Source: Bacteroidales bacterium
GTDB lineage: Bacteria; Bacteroidota; Bacteroidia; Bacteroidales; UBA932
DNA: 64,000 nt
NCBI GenBank assembly: GCA_017428325.1
Contig: JAFRRA010000006.1
Location: forward strand, 186,001 to 250,000
Reading direction: 5' to 3'
Part shown: positions 18,455 to 26,770 of the stretch, one piece after another
Position numbering within the stretch: the stretch's first letter is position 1
Layout of the letters: each line of letters begins with the position of its first letter
The notes under the pieces: generated by a model
Database searches by the model: none
Told to the model about the DNA's origin: nothing
What the model saw: the letters and a program-made list of their open reading frames with translations, nothing else
Position numbers and translations under genes: made by a program

Positions 18455-18598
18455 ATGAAGACAAAACGCAAAGTAATTTACAGCGCACCACTGACACAAA
18501 CCCTGAATGTGGTGCAGGAAGGTGTTATCTGCACCAGCGGGGATACGGAAACGTTCACCCCAAGTAGTGACAGTTATGGAGATGGTGATTTCAGTTAA
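18455..18598 (+). CDS. Mini-protein 1 of the 'EGVICTSG' family (47 aa)
   Basis: This is a 47-residue peptide. It shares a pattern with two paralogues at 20529 and 22567: a basic start, Y-x-A-P-x-T-Q-x-L-x-V, the block EGVICTSG with one invariant Cys, T-E-x-F, and an end YGDGDFS. It lies 13 nt before the start of a fimbrillin-like lipoprotein. There is no signal peptide or membrane segment. Small Bacteroidales proteins of this look are frequent, but I know of no assigned function. Conservation across three copies, while the DNA has diverged, argues that it is translated. Confidence 0.75.
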   Translation: MKTKRKVIYSAPLTQTLNVVQEGVICTSGDTETFTPSSDSYGDGDFS

Positions 18599-18611
18599 GG
18601 AGGACAAAGCT

Positions 18612-20513
18612 ATGAAGAGATTTATCGTTATTACAGCATTGGCCGCTATAACCTTAACGGCATGCAATAGAGACCTTAGTCCGGAGCAACCTAAAAAGGG
18701 CGTTGCGTTTACCGCCACGACTGAAAATCCTGCCACAAAAACTGCCCTTAACAAGAACGGCAGCAACTATGAAGTTGTATGGCAGAACGGAGACCAGATT
18801 ACTGTGGTTGATGCCGCATCGCATGTTGGTGTTTACTCAACGACAAGCACTACAACCAAGGCGGATTTCACCTTTGAAAGTGGATCAGAAGCAACCACAG
18901 CTCCTTACAAGGCATACTACCCTGAAACTGTTTACAACTCCGGAACCCCAACCCTTCCTGCAACCCAAAATTATGTGGAGGGCAACATTTCCGGCTCGCC
19001 GATGTATGCAGAAAGTTCTACAGAGAGTCTTGCTTTCAAGAACATCTGCGGCATCATCCGTCTGAATGTCAGCACTACACAAACCGGCAAGAAAGTGCGC
19101 AGAATAATTCTTTCCGCCAATCAAGGTATGAGCGGAGCCATCAGCAATGCCGCCACTCTTGCAGATGACGGTTATGTTGCTGAAGTATCGGGAACAGCTA
19201 GTATAACTCTGGACTGCGGAGAAAGCGGAGTAGATATCGGCAGCACAGCAAAACCGTTCCACTTCGCTGTCCCGGGCAACACTTACACTGGTCTCGGAAT
19301 CACGGTAGAAACCACCGACGGCCTTTCCCAGACACTAACCCTGAAGTCTGACAAAACCGTTGTTGTGGGCCGCAGCAAGATTACCGACATCACGCTAGCC
19401 TTCAACGATTATTTGCTTGTCATCGATTTAACCGAATCTAATGATGAAATAACCATTCCGGCAGGAGTGAACGCCAAACTGATTGGCAGCAATAAGAACA
19501 GGAATGTAATCATAGAGGGTGGTGGTTCTATTATCTATCTGGATAACGCCACTATGAGAAAGTTGAACATCAATGGCGATGCCACAATAGACGTGACAGG
19601 AACAAACGCCATCAATGATCCTGATTATCAAAATCCTATTGACATAAAGGAAGGAAGTACCGTTACTTTCCGCGGAGACGGTACGTTTAACCTGAATTCA
19701 TATTATTGCACCGGAGCCATTATATGTGAAAATGACAATGCCGATATCATCATAGAAGGAGGTACTTTAAATCTGGTTGCCGGAGCTGGAACGGTAAGCG
19801 CCATCAGAGCCGGAAACCTTACCATCACCGGAGGATCGATAAGTGCCTGGTGCGAGAATTATATCGGCATCTATGCTACAAAGGATGTCAAGGTTTCCGG
19901 AGGAAATGTAACTGCATCAGGAGATGCACAGGGAATCTATGTAAATGGCGGAGATCTCCTCATAAGCGGTGGAACCGTTGAAGCGGAACAAAGAAGAAAC
20001 AGCACATTCTGGGGCGGTCCGGAAGCCCTTGTTGCCGGTATTGTGGTAAACACCAAAGACGGAGCCGGTGCTGAAGGCGGCAATCTGACAATTTCCGGCG
20101 GTACTGTCAATGCTATTGGACATATTGGCCCTGGTATCGGCTCGTCCTGGCACCGTGGCGGCTGGTCTTATCCTTCCTGGACCAAGAGCATCGTCATTTC
20201 CGGCGGCACAGTAACGGCCAGCACGGAGCAGTCCGGCTTTGGAGCCATATTCTACTCAGGAGCCTCTGCAACAACAAGATGCGATGTGATTACCATAACG
20301 GAAGGTATTACAAAACTCACTCTGATTCAGGGAGCTACCGCAGAGAAAATGTTCAATTCCGGCGATGTGTCTGCAACTTTTACCGTTGATGGCAAGAACA
20401 TGACCGGATACCTAATCGACCCAACTTCCGCCGACTGGACTTTTGAGCATATCCAACGTACTGTCTCAACGACAATTGCAACAGATGACACCTGGACCTT
20501 TACGAAGAAATAA
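18612..20513 (+). CDS. Fimbrillin-like lipoprotein with beta-helix repeats
   Basis: The start is set at ATG 18612, which follows a good Shine-Dalgarno (aaggaggac), unusual in this order. The protein has 633 residues. It has a lipoprotein signal peptide (LAAITLTACNRD), then a fimbrillin-like domain (FTATTENPATKTALNKNG...GDQITVVD) of ~270 residues. From ~320 on there are regular Gly-rich strands (NLTISGGTVNAIG, DLLISGGTVEAEQ, SIVISGGTVTAST), as in carbohydrate-binding right-handed beta-helix proteins. It is probably surface exposed. The N-terminal domain is nearly the same as in the protein at 22721. Confidence 0.85.
   Translation: MKRFIVITALAAITLTACNRDLSPEQPKKGVAFTATTENPATKTALNKNGSNYEVVWQNGDQITVVDAASHVGVYSTTSTTTKADFTFESGSEATTAPYKAYYPETVYNSGTPTLPATQNYVEGNISGSPMYAESSTESLAFKNICGIIRLNVSTTQTGKKVRRIILSANQGMSGAISNAATLADDGYVAEVSGTASITLDCGESGVDIGSTAKPFHFAVPGNTYTGLGITVETTDGLSQTLTLKSDKTVVVGRSKITDITLAFNDYLLVIDLTESNDEITIPAGVNAKLIGSNKNRNVIIEGGGSIIYLDNATMRKLNINGDATIDVTGTNAINDPDYQNPIDIKEGSTVTFRGDGTFNLNSYYCTGAIICENDNADIIIEGGTLNLVAGAGTVSAIRAGNLTITGGSISAWCENYIGIYATKDVKVSGGNVTASGDAQGIYVNGGDLLISGGTVEAEQRRNSTFWGGPEALVAGIVVNTKDGAGAEGGNLTISGGTVNAIGHIGPGIGSSWHRGGWSYPSWTKSIVISGGTVTASTEQSGFGAIFYSGASATTRCDVITITEGITKLTLIQGATAEKMFNSGDVSATFTVDGKNMTGYLIDPTSADWTFEHIQRTVSTTIATDDTWTFTKK
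18975..19051 (+). repeat. 77-nt exact repeat, copy 1 (in fimbrillin-like gene 1)
   Basis: These bases are identical to 23084-23160 in the third fimbrillin-like gene. They code for the stretch VEGNISGSPMYAESSTES and the residues after it. The surrounding parts of the two genes are similar but clearly diverged at silent sites. Confidence 0.9.
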
Positions 20514-20528
20514 ATAAGCACACATAAT

Positions 20529-20672
20529 ATGAAAGCAAAGATTAAAGAACTGTATGAGGCACCGTGGACACAAGTCCTGAAGGTGGCAAACGAAGGCGTG
20601 ATCTGTACAAGCGGTAATACCGAAGATTTCAGTGAGGGAAATAATTACGGTGATGGTGATTTCAATTCTTAA
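20529..20672 (+). CDS. Mini-protein 2 of the 'EGVICTSG' family (47 aa)
   Basis: This 47-residue paralogue has YEAPWTQVLKVANEGVICTS in the middle and ends YGDGDFNS. It starts 15 nt after the stop of the preceding lipoprotein and ends 16 nt before the next one. The start is clear because no other in-frame ATG gives the conserved N-terminus. As with the other copies, the function is unknown. Confidence 0.75.
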   Translation: MKAKIKELYEAPWTQVLKVANEGVICTSGNTEDFSEGNNYGDGDFNS

Positions 20673-20688
20673 TCATGGAGGAAATGTT

Positions 20689-22542
20689 ATGAAAAAGTTA
20701 TTTGTCATTATTATCGCGATATGTGCAGGCTTGTTCTATTCCTGCGACAAGGAAAACACGGCTTTGACCGAAACTGAAACATCTCCTCAAAACAGAACAG
20801 TTTTTACAGCAACTACTGAACCTTCTACTAAAACTGCTCTGGAAAAGGATGGCGACGCTTATCATGTATTATGGAGCAGCGGAGACCAGATTGCAATTAC
20901 AGATGCGCCTAGCGGCTGGGCCCGAAGGGCCGTCTATTCCACAACCAGCAACTCTACCCACGCTGATTTCACTTATGTCAGCGGTGACGAATGGACGGGG
21001 AGTTCTTATTATACTTTCTATCCTGCCGATTGGTGGACTTCAGGAGCCCCTGCTTATCCAATGACTCAGAACTATGTTCCCGGAAAGATTTCAGAATCCC
21101 CGATGGCTGCGTATAGCACAACCACTAACCTCCAGTTCAGGAACATTGGCGGCCTCGTAAGGATAAACCTCAAGACAACCCTTGCTGGTCAAAAGATCCG
21201 GAAAATTTACCTCTTTTCTGAATCCCATTGCCTGAGTGGGCCTATCACGAATCTGTATCAGCTGATGACGGCAACCGAACCGAAAGCTGCAACTATTGAC
21301 CAGAACAGCCCGGCTCAGCACCCGGTAATTCTCGAATGCGGAGATGATGGAGTGGCCATAGGCTCCGATCCTACACCATTCTATATCGCCGTGCCGGCAA
21401 ACACATATACCAGTTTCCAAGTTTCCGTTATTACTACCGAAGGCATAAAACAAGATTTTAAACTCAATTCAGACAAAAGCATTGTTGTGGGAAGAAGCTC
21501 CATAACCTCTATTACACTCACTTTCACCAAGACAGCCGAGATTACAGACCTGAGCGAAACGGCTACGGCAAACACTTACATCGTTAGTGCGGAAGGCTAC
21601 TACAAGTTCAAGGCAACCGTAAAGGGTAACGGAGGTCTGGATCCTGTAACCGGGACAACGGCCACTGAAATCAACAAAAACGACATCAGCGGAGTGGTTG
21701 CACTCTGGGAGCTCCAGCAAAGAGGTATGGGAGTCAGATGGGATGATAAAATACAGTCATACGAGTTGTGCTATCACGATGGTTACATTTATTTCCACTC
21801 CTTAAACCATGGTGCCGTCTATGTTGCTGTCTTCAAGGACAAGACAGGAGGAACGGCAGGTGTCTATGACAAGGATATCGACGAGATTCTCTGGAGCTGG
21901 CTGATATGGTCAACCAATGCTCCCGGAACAGTTGTTTACAACGGCAAAAAATTCATGGACCGCAACATCGGCTCCCTCTACGAAGGCTGGTGGGAAGGAA
22001 AGGGATACAATGGCGGTTTCAGCTATCAGTGGGGAAGGCCCGCACCATTCGCTACTTCATTAGGGCAAGCCTATACTCCATTCAATTACATCCCTCAAAG
22101 AACTAATGTCTTCTCATTTGAGAACATAGGAAACGGAACTACCGTAGACCACGCCACATCACATCCGGTCACATTCTTCTACCATCCAAGCAGAAGCAAC
22201 TGGATGCCGGATAATGCAACTTGCATGACCCTTTGGTCAGATAACGTCAAAACTATCTATGACCCGTCTCCAATAGGCTGGAAAGTTCCTTCAAAGGCCC
22301 AGCTGACCGGAATTACATCTGCAATGTCTTTCTATGGAACCGGTTTCATCGGCCCTAGCTGCAGTTCAGATTTCGGATATGGAAATCCGGGCTCCGTTTT
22401 GCTGTGGAGCAGCACCTGTGATGATAGTGACGGTTTCATTGGAGCCTGGGCAAATGCCTATGGCTCAATGTATAAAAGATATGGTGACTGGCCGGATGTA
22501 TATATGATGGCAGGAATTCCGGTCCGCCCTGTAGAAGAATAA
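20689..22542 (+). CDS. Fimbrillin-like lipoprotein with C-terminal FISUMP domain
   Basis: The start is set at ATG 20689, behind an aggagg-like Shine-Dalgarno. The protein has 617 residues, with a lipobox (AICAGLFYSCDKE), a fimbrillin-like domain (VFTATTEPSTKTALEKDGD...GDQIAITD) up to ~290, and a linker domain beginning DLSETATANTYIVSAEGYY. The C-terminal FISUMP domain has MDRNIGSLYEG, YQWGRPAPF, TIYDPSPIGWKVPSKAQL and WSSTCDD...GIPVRPVEE. FISUMP domains are common in Fibrobacter and Bacteroidetes surface proteins and resemble sulfatase-modifying/C-type-lectin-like folds. The ligand is unknown. It shares the linker and FISUMP domain with the next lipoprotein. Confidence 0.87.
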   Translation: MKKLFVIIIAICAGLFYSCDKENTALTETETSPQNRTVFTATTEPSTKTALEKDGDAYHVLWSSGDQIAITDAPSGWARRAVYSTTSNSTHADFTYVSGDEWTGSSYYTFYPADWWTSGAPAYPMTQNYVPGKISESPMAAYSTTTNLQFRNIGGLVRINLKTTLAGQKIRKIYLFSESHCLSGPITNLYQLMTATEPKAATIDQNSPAQHPVILECGDDGVAIGSDPTPFYIAVPANTYTSFQVSVITTEGIKQDFKLNSDKSIVVGRSSITSITLTFTKTAEITDLSETATANTYIVSAEGYYKFKATVKGNGGLDPVTGTTATEINKNDISGVVALWELQQRGMGVRWDDKIQSYELCYHDGYIYFHSLNHGAVYVAVFKDKTGGTAGVYDKDIDEILWSWLIWSTNAPGTVVYNGKKFMDRNIGSLYEGWWEGKGYNGGFSYQWGRPAPFATSLGQAYTPFNYIPQRTNVFSFENIGNGTTVDHATSHPVTFFYHPSRSNWMPDNATCMTLWSDNVKTIYDPSPIGWKVPSKAQLTGITSAMSFYGTGFIGPSCSSDFGYGNPGSVLLWSSTCDDSDGFIGAWANAYGSMYKRYGDWPDVYMMAGIPVRPVEE

Positions 22543-22566
22543 ATGTTAATAATAAAGGTCATATCG

Positions 22567-22707
22567 ATGAAAAAGGTTGAAAAACAACAATACGACGCCC
22601 CTTGGACACAAATCCTAACGGTGGCAAATGAAGGTGTTATCTGCACCAGCGGAGAAACGGAAGATTTTGGTGAGGGAAGCAGTTATGGAGAAGGTGATTT
22701 TAGTTAA
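22567..22707 (+). CDS. Mini-protein 3 of the 'EGVICTSG' family (46 aa)
   Basis: This 46-residue paralogue contains YDAPWTQILTVANEGVICTS and ends YGEGDFS. It lies between two lipoprotein genes (24 nt after one, 13 nt before the other). The Cys, the EGVICTSG block and the acidic/aromatic C-terminus are kept in all three copies, while the rest varies. Confidence 0.75.
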   Translation: MKKVEKQQYDAPWTQILTVANEGVICTSGETEDFGEGSSYGEGDFS

Positions 22708-22720
22708 GGAGGATAGAATT

Positions 22721-25045
22721 ATGAAGAGATTTTTCATTTTTGCAGTTTTGACTGCCATCGCCTTAACGGCATGCAACAGAGACCTTAGCCCAGAGCAGCC
22801 TAAAAAGGGCGTTGCTTTTACCGCAACAACTGAAAGTCCTGCCACAAAAACAGCATTAAACAAGAATGGTTCAAACTACGAAGTCGTATGGCAGAGTGGA
22901 GATCAGATAACGGTTGTTGATGATGCTTCAAACGTTGGAGTTTATTCAACGACCAGCACCACAACTAAGGGAGATTTTACTTTTGAAAGCGGAACAGAAG
23001 CAACGACAGCCCCTTACAAGGCATACTATCCTGCTGAGATTTACAATTCCGGAACCCCAACTCTCCCGGCAACCCAGAGTTACGTGGAGGGCAACATTTC
23101 CGGCTCGCCGATGTATGCAGAAAGTTCTACAGAGAGTCTTGCTTTCAAGAACATCTGCGGAATCATCCGCTTGAATGTCAGCACCACTCAAACTGGCAAG
23201 AAAGTGCTGAAGATTGTCCTTAAGGCAACTCAGGGAATGAGCGGAGCTTTCACTCTCTCAAGTAACGTGGCCTCAGTTACCGGAACTGAAGGTGTAACTC
23301 TGGACTGCGGAGCAAGTGGAGTTGAGATTGGCAGCACAGCCAAGCCATTCCATATCGCAGTGCCTCAAAACACATATACATCGCTGAGCATTACTGTTGT
23401 AACTACAGACGGAGAGGTGCAGGCACGTACTTCCAATACAGGTATTGCAGTAAACAGAAGCAGCATAACTGATATCACTCTTGCCTTTAACAACATGGAT
23501 GGCGTTAGCGGCTTGGTTCACCACTGGCCGTTTAATGGCGATGCCAAGGATGTTGTTGGTGGCATAGATGCAACTGTTAGTGGCGCAACTCTAACAACAG
23601 ACCGTTTTGGAAATGCCAACAGGGCTTATTACTTTGATGGTAACGACAAGATGATTGCCCCAGGCGCAGCCGAGTTCGGTACCTCTTCCTTTACTGCAAA
23701 TATCTGGGTAAGCAGCACCCAGACATCCGGCTCAGGTAACCTTATGAGAACAGATGGTGGTTATTATAATGGATGGCTACTTCGTTTCAACGGCGGTAGA
23801 ATTGAAATTTGGGAAGGAAGAAACAGCAATTATGCATATGTTTCAAGCACTTCCTATGCTGATAATGCCTGGCATATGGTAACTTATGTCAGAGATGTGG
23901 AGAACAAAGTCGGTAAACTGTATGTTGATGGTAATTATGTCGGTCGTTATGAAATGACCGGAAGCATAAACAATGTTTCAAACGAATTAAGGTTCGGAAC
24001 TTATGGAGACGGAGAGTACTACACCGGCAAGATGGATGACGCCCGTCTTTATAACAAAGCCCTTACCGAAGCAGAAGTATTGGCATTATATAATGACACC
24101 GACCCTTATCTTGACCTCAGCGAGACGGCAACTGCCAACACTTACATCGTAAGCAGCCCTGGTAAATACAAGTTCAAGGCTACAGTAAAGGGAAACGGAG
24201 GCTTGGATCCAATTACTGGCACAACGGCCACGACAATAGATCCTGCTAGCATAGCCGGAGTCAAGGTTCTCTGGGAAGTAGAGGCTCAGGGTCAGGCTAT
24301 TAAGCATGATGGCACCAACTACGATATCAGCTACTCTGACGGCTATGTGTATTTCTCTACACCCGATACTTTTGTTCCTGGAGATTGTTATGTTGCTGTT
24401 TACGATGCTTCAGACAATATTCTATGGAGTTGGCTGATATGGGCAACAGAGACACCTGTTGTAACTGTATATGACGGCATTTCTATTATGGACAGGAATA
24501 TCGGAGCATTGAGCGTAAACGCAAATACATATGCTGCAGGTTTCCTCTATCAGTGGGGACGCAAAGACCCGTTCCCTGCAGGAACACAATACAACCGCGG
24601 AACACAATACACTTTTGTTCCTGTTGTTGCAACGGCATTCAGCAATGAAGACATTGCAGATGGCACCACAATGGCTTATTCGGTTGAACATCCTACCACT
24701 TTCATTGGCCCTTGGAATTACGAAAGCTGGCTTAATGCAGAACAATTTACAACAACTGTCTGGTATAGTTCTGGAAAAACAATTTATGACCCTTGCCCTG
24801 CCGGATGGAGAATCCCATCTAAAGATGAATTAGGAAAAGTCTTTGGTTCCGGAGTTCACCTACCTGGAGGCGGAGCCCTTAATAACGGCGCATGTTCTGG
24901 TTATTGCAATGGAGGCAGCCCATATTATTGGTCAAGTACAGGAGAAAGCCGGACTTCAGCATGGTGCTATCATGGAGGCTTGACAAACAGCCATTATGAT
25001 CTTCGTTTGACAACAGCTATGTCTATTCGTCCTGTTGGGGAATAA
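22721..25045 (+). CDS. Fimbrillin-like lipoprotein with LamG-like and FISUMP domains
   Basis: The start is set at ATG 22721 behind aaggagga. The protein has 774 residues, with a lipoprotein signal (TAIALTACNRD) and a fimbrillin-like domain nearly the same as in the 18612 protein. A concanavalin/LamG-type module (~residues 265-460) starts GLVHHWPFNGDAKDVVGG, includes NIWVSSTQTSG and WHMVTYVRD, and ends DDARLYNKALTEAEVLALY. Then come the DLSETATANTYIV linker and a FISUMP domain (MDRNIGALSVNANTYAAGFL, IYDPCPAGWRIPSKDEL, YYWSSTGESR, MSIRPVGE). LamG_3 modules often bind glycans. It is probably a cell-surface adhesin or glycan-binding protein. Confidence 0.88.
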   Translation: MKRFFIFAVLTAIALTACNRDLSPEQPKKGVAFTATTESPATKTALNKNGSNYEVVWQSGDQITVVDDASNVGVYSTTSTTTKGDFTFESGTEATTAPYKAYYPAEIYNSGTPTLPATQSYVEGNISGSPMYAESSTESLAFKNICGIIRLNVSTTQTGKKVLKIVLKATQGMSGAFTLSSNVASVTGTEGVTLDCGASGVEIGSTAKPFHIAVPQNTYTSLSITVVTTDGEVQARTSNTGIAVNRSSITDITLAFNNMDGVSGLVHHWPFNGDAKDVVGGIDATVSGATLTTDRFGNANRAYYFDGNDKMIAPGAAEFGTSSFTANIWVSSTQTSGSGNLMRTDGGYYNGWLLRFNGGRIEIWEGRNSNYAYVSSTSYADNAWHMVTYVRDVENKVGKLYVDGNYVGRYEMTGSINNVSNELRFGTYGDGEYYTGKMDDARLYNKALTEAEVLALYNDTDPYLDLSETATANTYIVSSPGKYKFKATVKGNGGLDPITGTTATTIDPASIAGVKVLWEVEAQGQAIKHDGTNYDISYSDGYVYFSTPDTFVPGDCYVAVYDASDNILWSWLIWATETPVVTVYDGISIMDRNIGALSVNANTYAAGFLYQWGRKDPFPAGTQYNRGTQYTFVPVVATAFSNEDIADGTTMAYSVEHPTTFIGPWNYESWLNAEQFTTTVWYSSGKTIYDPCPAGWRIPSKDELGKVFGSGVHLPGGGALNNGACSGYCNGGSPYYWSSTGESRTSAWCYHGGLTNSHYDLRLTTAMSIRPVGE
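23084..23160 (+). repeat. 77-nt exact repeat, copy 2 (in fimbrillin-like gene 3)
   Basis: Partner of 18975-19051, about 4.1 kb downstream in direct orientation. It could allow recombination that deletes the genes between, or could reflect gene conversion. Confidence 0.9.
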
Positions 25046-25081
25046 TTGCTAAATTTGGACTAGGATTATTCCCTGGACAAC

Positions 25082-26770
25082 ATGAGGCTCTGGAAAGCAA
25101 TTGTGATATCACTTCTTGTAGCAGCCTGCTCCTCTGAGAAGGGGAGCGGGCCGGCTACGGTTGAAGTGGATGGCGTTGTTTTCCACAGAATGAGTGTTGA
25201 AAGGCTTCCTGACCTGAACCATAAAAGAGGCGCGCACTTTATGGTGTGCCTGAATGGAGAACCAACCGTATTCGGAGGGCATACAGACGGATTTGTGATG
25301 GAGCAGACGGCAGAATATTACAAAGACGGAAGGTGGGTGGAAATTCCTATGCTATATCCTCACGATTTCGGATTTGCGGTAAAACTGCCGGACGGGAAGG
25401 TAATGCTGGGAGGAGGAGCTGCCGAGAACTTTGGAATAGGTCAAAGCTGGGGAGTGGAAATATATGACCAGGAGACACATTCTTTCAATCCGGCCGGAAT
25501 ACTGGACCGCAAAAGGACCAATGCCACAGCTATGGCTTTTGGTGACGGAAGGGTTGTTGTTTCCGGCAACTGGCATGCAGATGACAACATAGAAGACTAC
25601 CTGCCGGGCAGAATCTTTTCTCCCGTAAAACCGGTAACGGTACAGAGAAACCTTCCTTACATATTTCAGTCAGATTCATCGCAGGCGATAATCTTTTCAT
25701 CTATGGGTGTTCTCGGAGATACCCTGGGCGGAACAGTGGACCGTCTGACAGGAGAACCGTTTGAAGTTCCCCTCATGGAAGAATGGACGTTGAACTGCTG
25801 TACCGGCATAACAAGTTTCAACAACTTCTCTATCGGAGACTATACCTATCTGATTCACGGAAAAAGGAAAGCGGACGGGCAGGATGCGATAATAAAGGTT
25901 GCGGGAGAACATTTTTCCCCTCTAGATATGGAACAGGAACTTCCGGTTCTTGGAATTGACGGAGAGAGTATTTCCTGGGGGCACAAAATAAGGGTGAACA
26001 GGAAAGGACGGACGGCTTTACTCATGGGGTTTGGCAACAAGAACCATTACTACTTTGCCCAGATTAACTACGATGCAACCCTGGACGGGGGAAAGGCCAG
26101 CCTTGAATTGTTCTATGCCGAAGACCAGGCAGAACCCTTTATGGGTGACGAAAGCTGGGATATAATGCCAGACGGCCGCATCATCCTTGCCGGAGGTATT
26201 TCTTTTGAAGAGAATACCGTGTTAATATCAAACAATTTCAAGACAAACAGCATTGTCTATGTTTTCAACACCCAGCCTGTTGAAAGCGGGAGTTCCCCCT
26301 TGTGGTGGTTTATTTCCGGATTCATCGTTGTGGTTGGCGGTATTGTGCTGGCATACAGGTTACTGGTCAGAAAACCGGAAGAAGATGAGGCAAGCGATGT
26401 GTCCGAATCGGCGAAGAAAACGAGACTGGAGCTTCAGGAGGAGATATCCAGGCTCATCGAAGAGAAGGAGCTCTTCAGGAAAAAGGACATACGCATCAGC
26501 GACATCGCCTCTGAACTTGCAACCAACAGGACTTACATAAGCCTGATCGTGAACAGTTCCCTTGGCACAAGCTTCTCAGACCTTATAAATTCTTACAGAA
26601 TAGAATACGCCAAGAAACTGATGACGGAGCATCCGGAGATGTCCCACACGGAAGTGGCGGAAGAATCAGGATTCTCCTCCAGAACTTCGTTCCTGCGCAC
26701 ATTCAAGGCAAAGACGGGCCAGTCCCCTACCGAATGGAAGCAGTCTCTCCGGCAGGACAGCCAGTCTTAA
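25082..26770 (+). CDS. Kelch-like propeller / transmembrane / AraC-HTH regulator
   Basis: The protein has 562 residues. The N-terminus looks like a lipoprotein signal (VISLLVAACSSEK). Residues ~40-395 carry repeated Gly-Gly and aromatic patterns of a kelch-type beta-propeller (GGHTDGFVMEQTAEYY, MLGGGAAENFG, VVVSGNWHAD, IILAGGISFEENT). A single TM lies at ~404-425 (LWWFISGFIVVVGGIVLAY), then a coiled linker, then an AraC-type double helix-turn-helix at ~470-560 (IRISDIASELATNRTYISLI and FSSRTSFLRTFKAKTGQSP). It should sense something outside the inner membrane and bind DNA inside. Its place at the end of the fimbrillin-like run suggests it controls that locus. Its stop overlaps the convergent gene's stop. 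Confidence 0.85.
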   Translation: MRLWKAIVISLLVAACSSEKGSGPATVEVDGVVFHRMSVERLPDLNHKRGAHFMVCLNGEPTVFGGHTDGFVMEQTAEYYKDGRWVEIPMLYPHDFGFAVKLPDGKVMLGGGAAENFGIGQSWGVEIYDQETHSFNPAGILDRKRTNATAMAFGDGRVVVSGNWHADDNIEDYLPGRIFSPVKPVTVQRNLPYIFQSDSSQAIIFSSMGVLGDTLGGTVDRLTGEPFEVPLMEEWTLNCCTGITSFNNFSIGDYTYLIHGKRKADGQDAIIKVAGEHFSPLDMEQELPVLGIDGESISWGHKIRVNRKGRTALLMGFGNKNHYYFAQINYDATLDGGKASLELFYAEDQAEPFMGDESWDIMPDGRIILAGGISFEENTVLISNNFKTNSIVYVFNTQPVESGSSPLWWFISGFIVVVGGIVLAYRLLVRKPEEDEASDVSESAKKTRLELQEEISRLIEEKELFRKKDIRISDIASELATNRTYISLIVNSSLGTSFSDLINSYRIEYAKKLMTEHPEMSHTEVAEESGFSSRTSFLRTFKAKTGQSPTEWKQSLRQDSQS

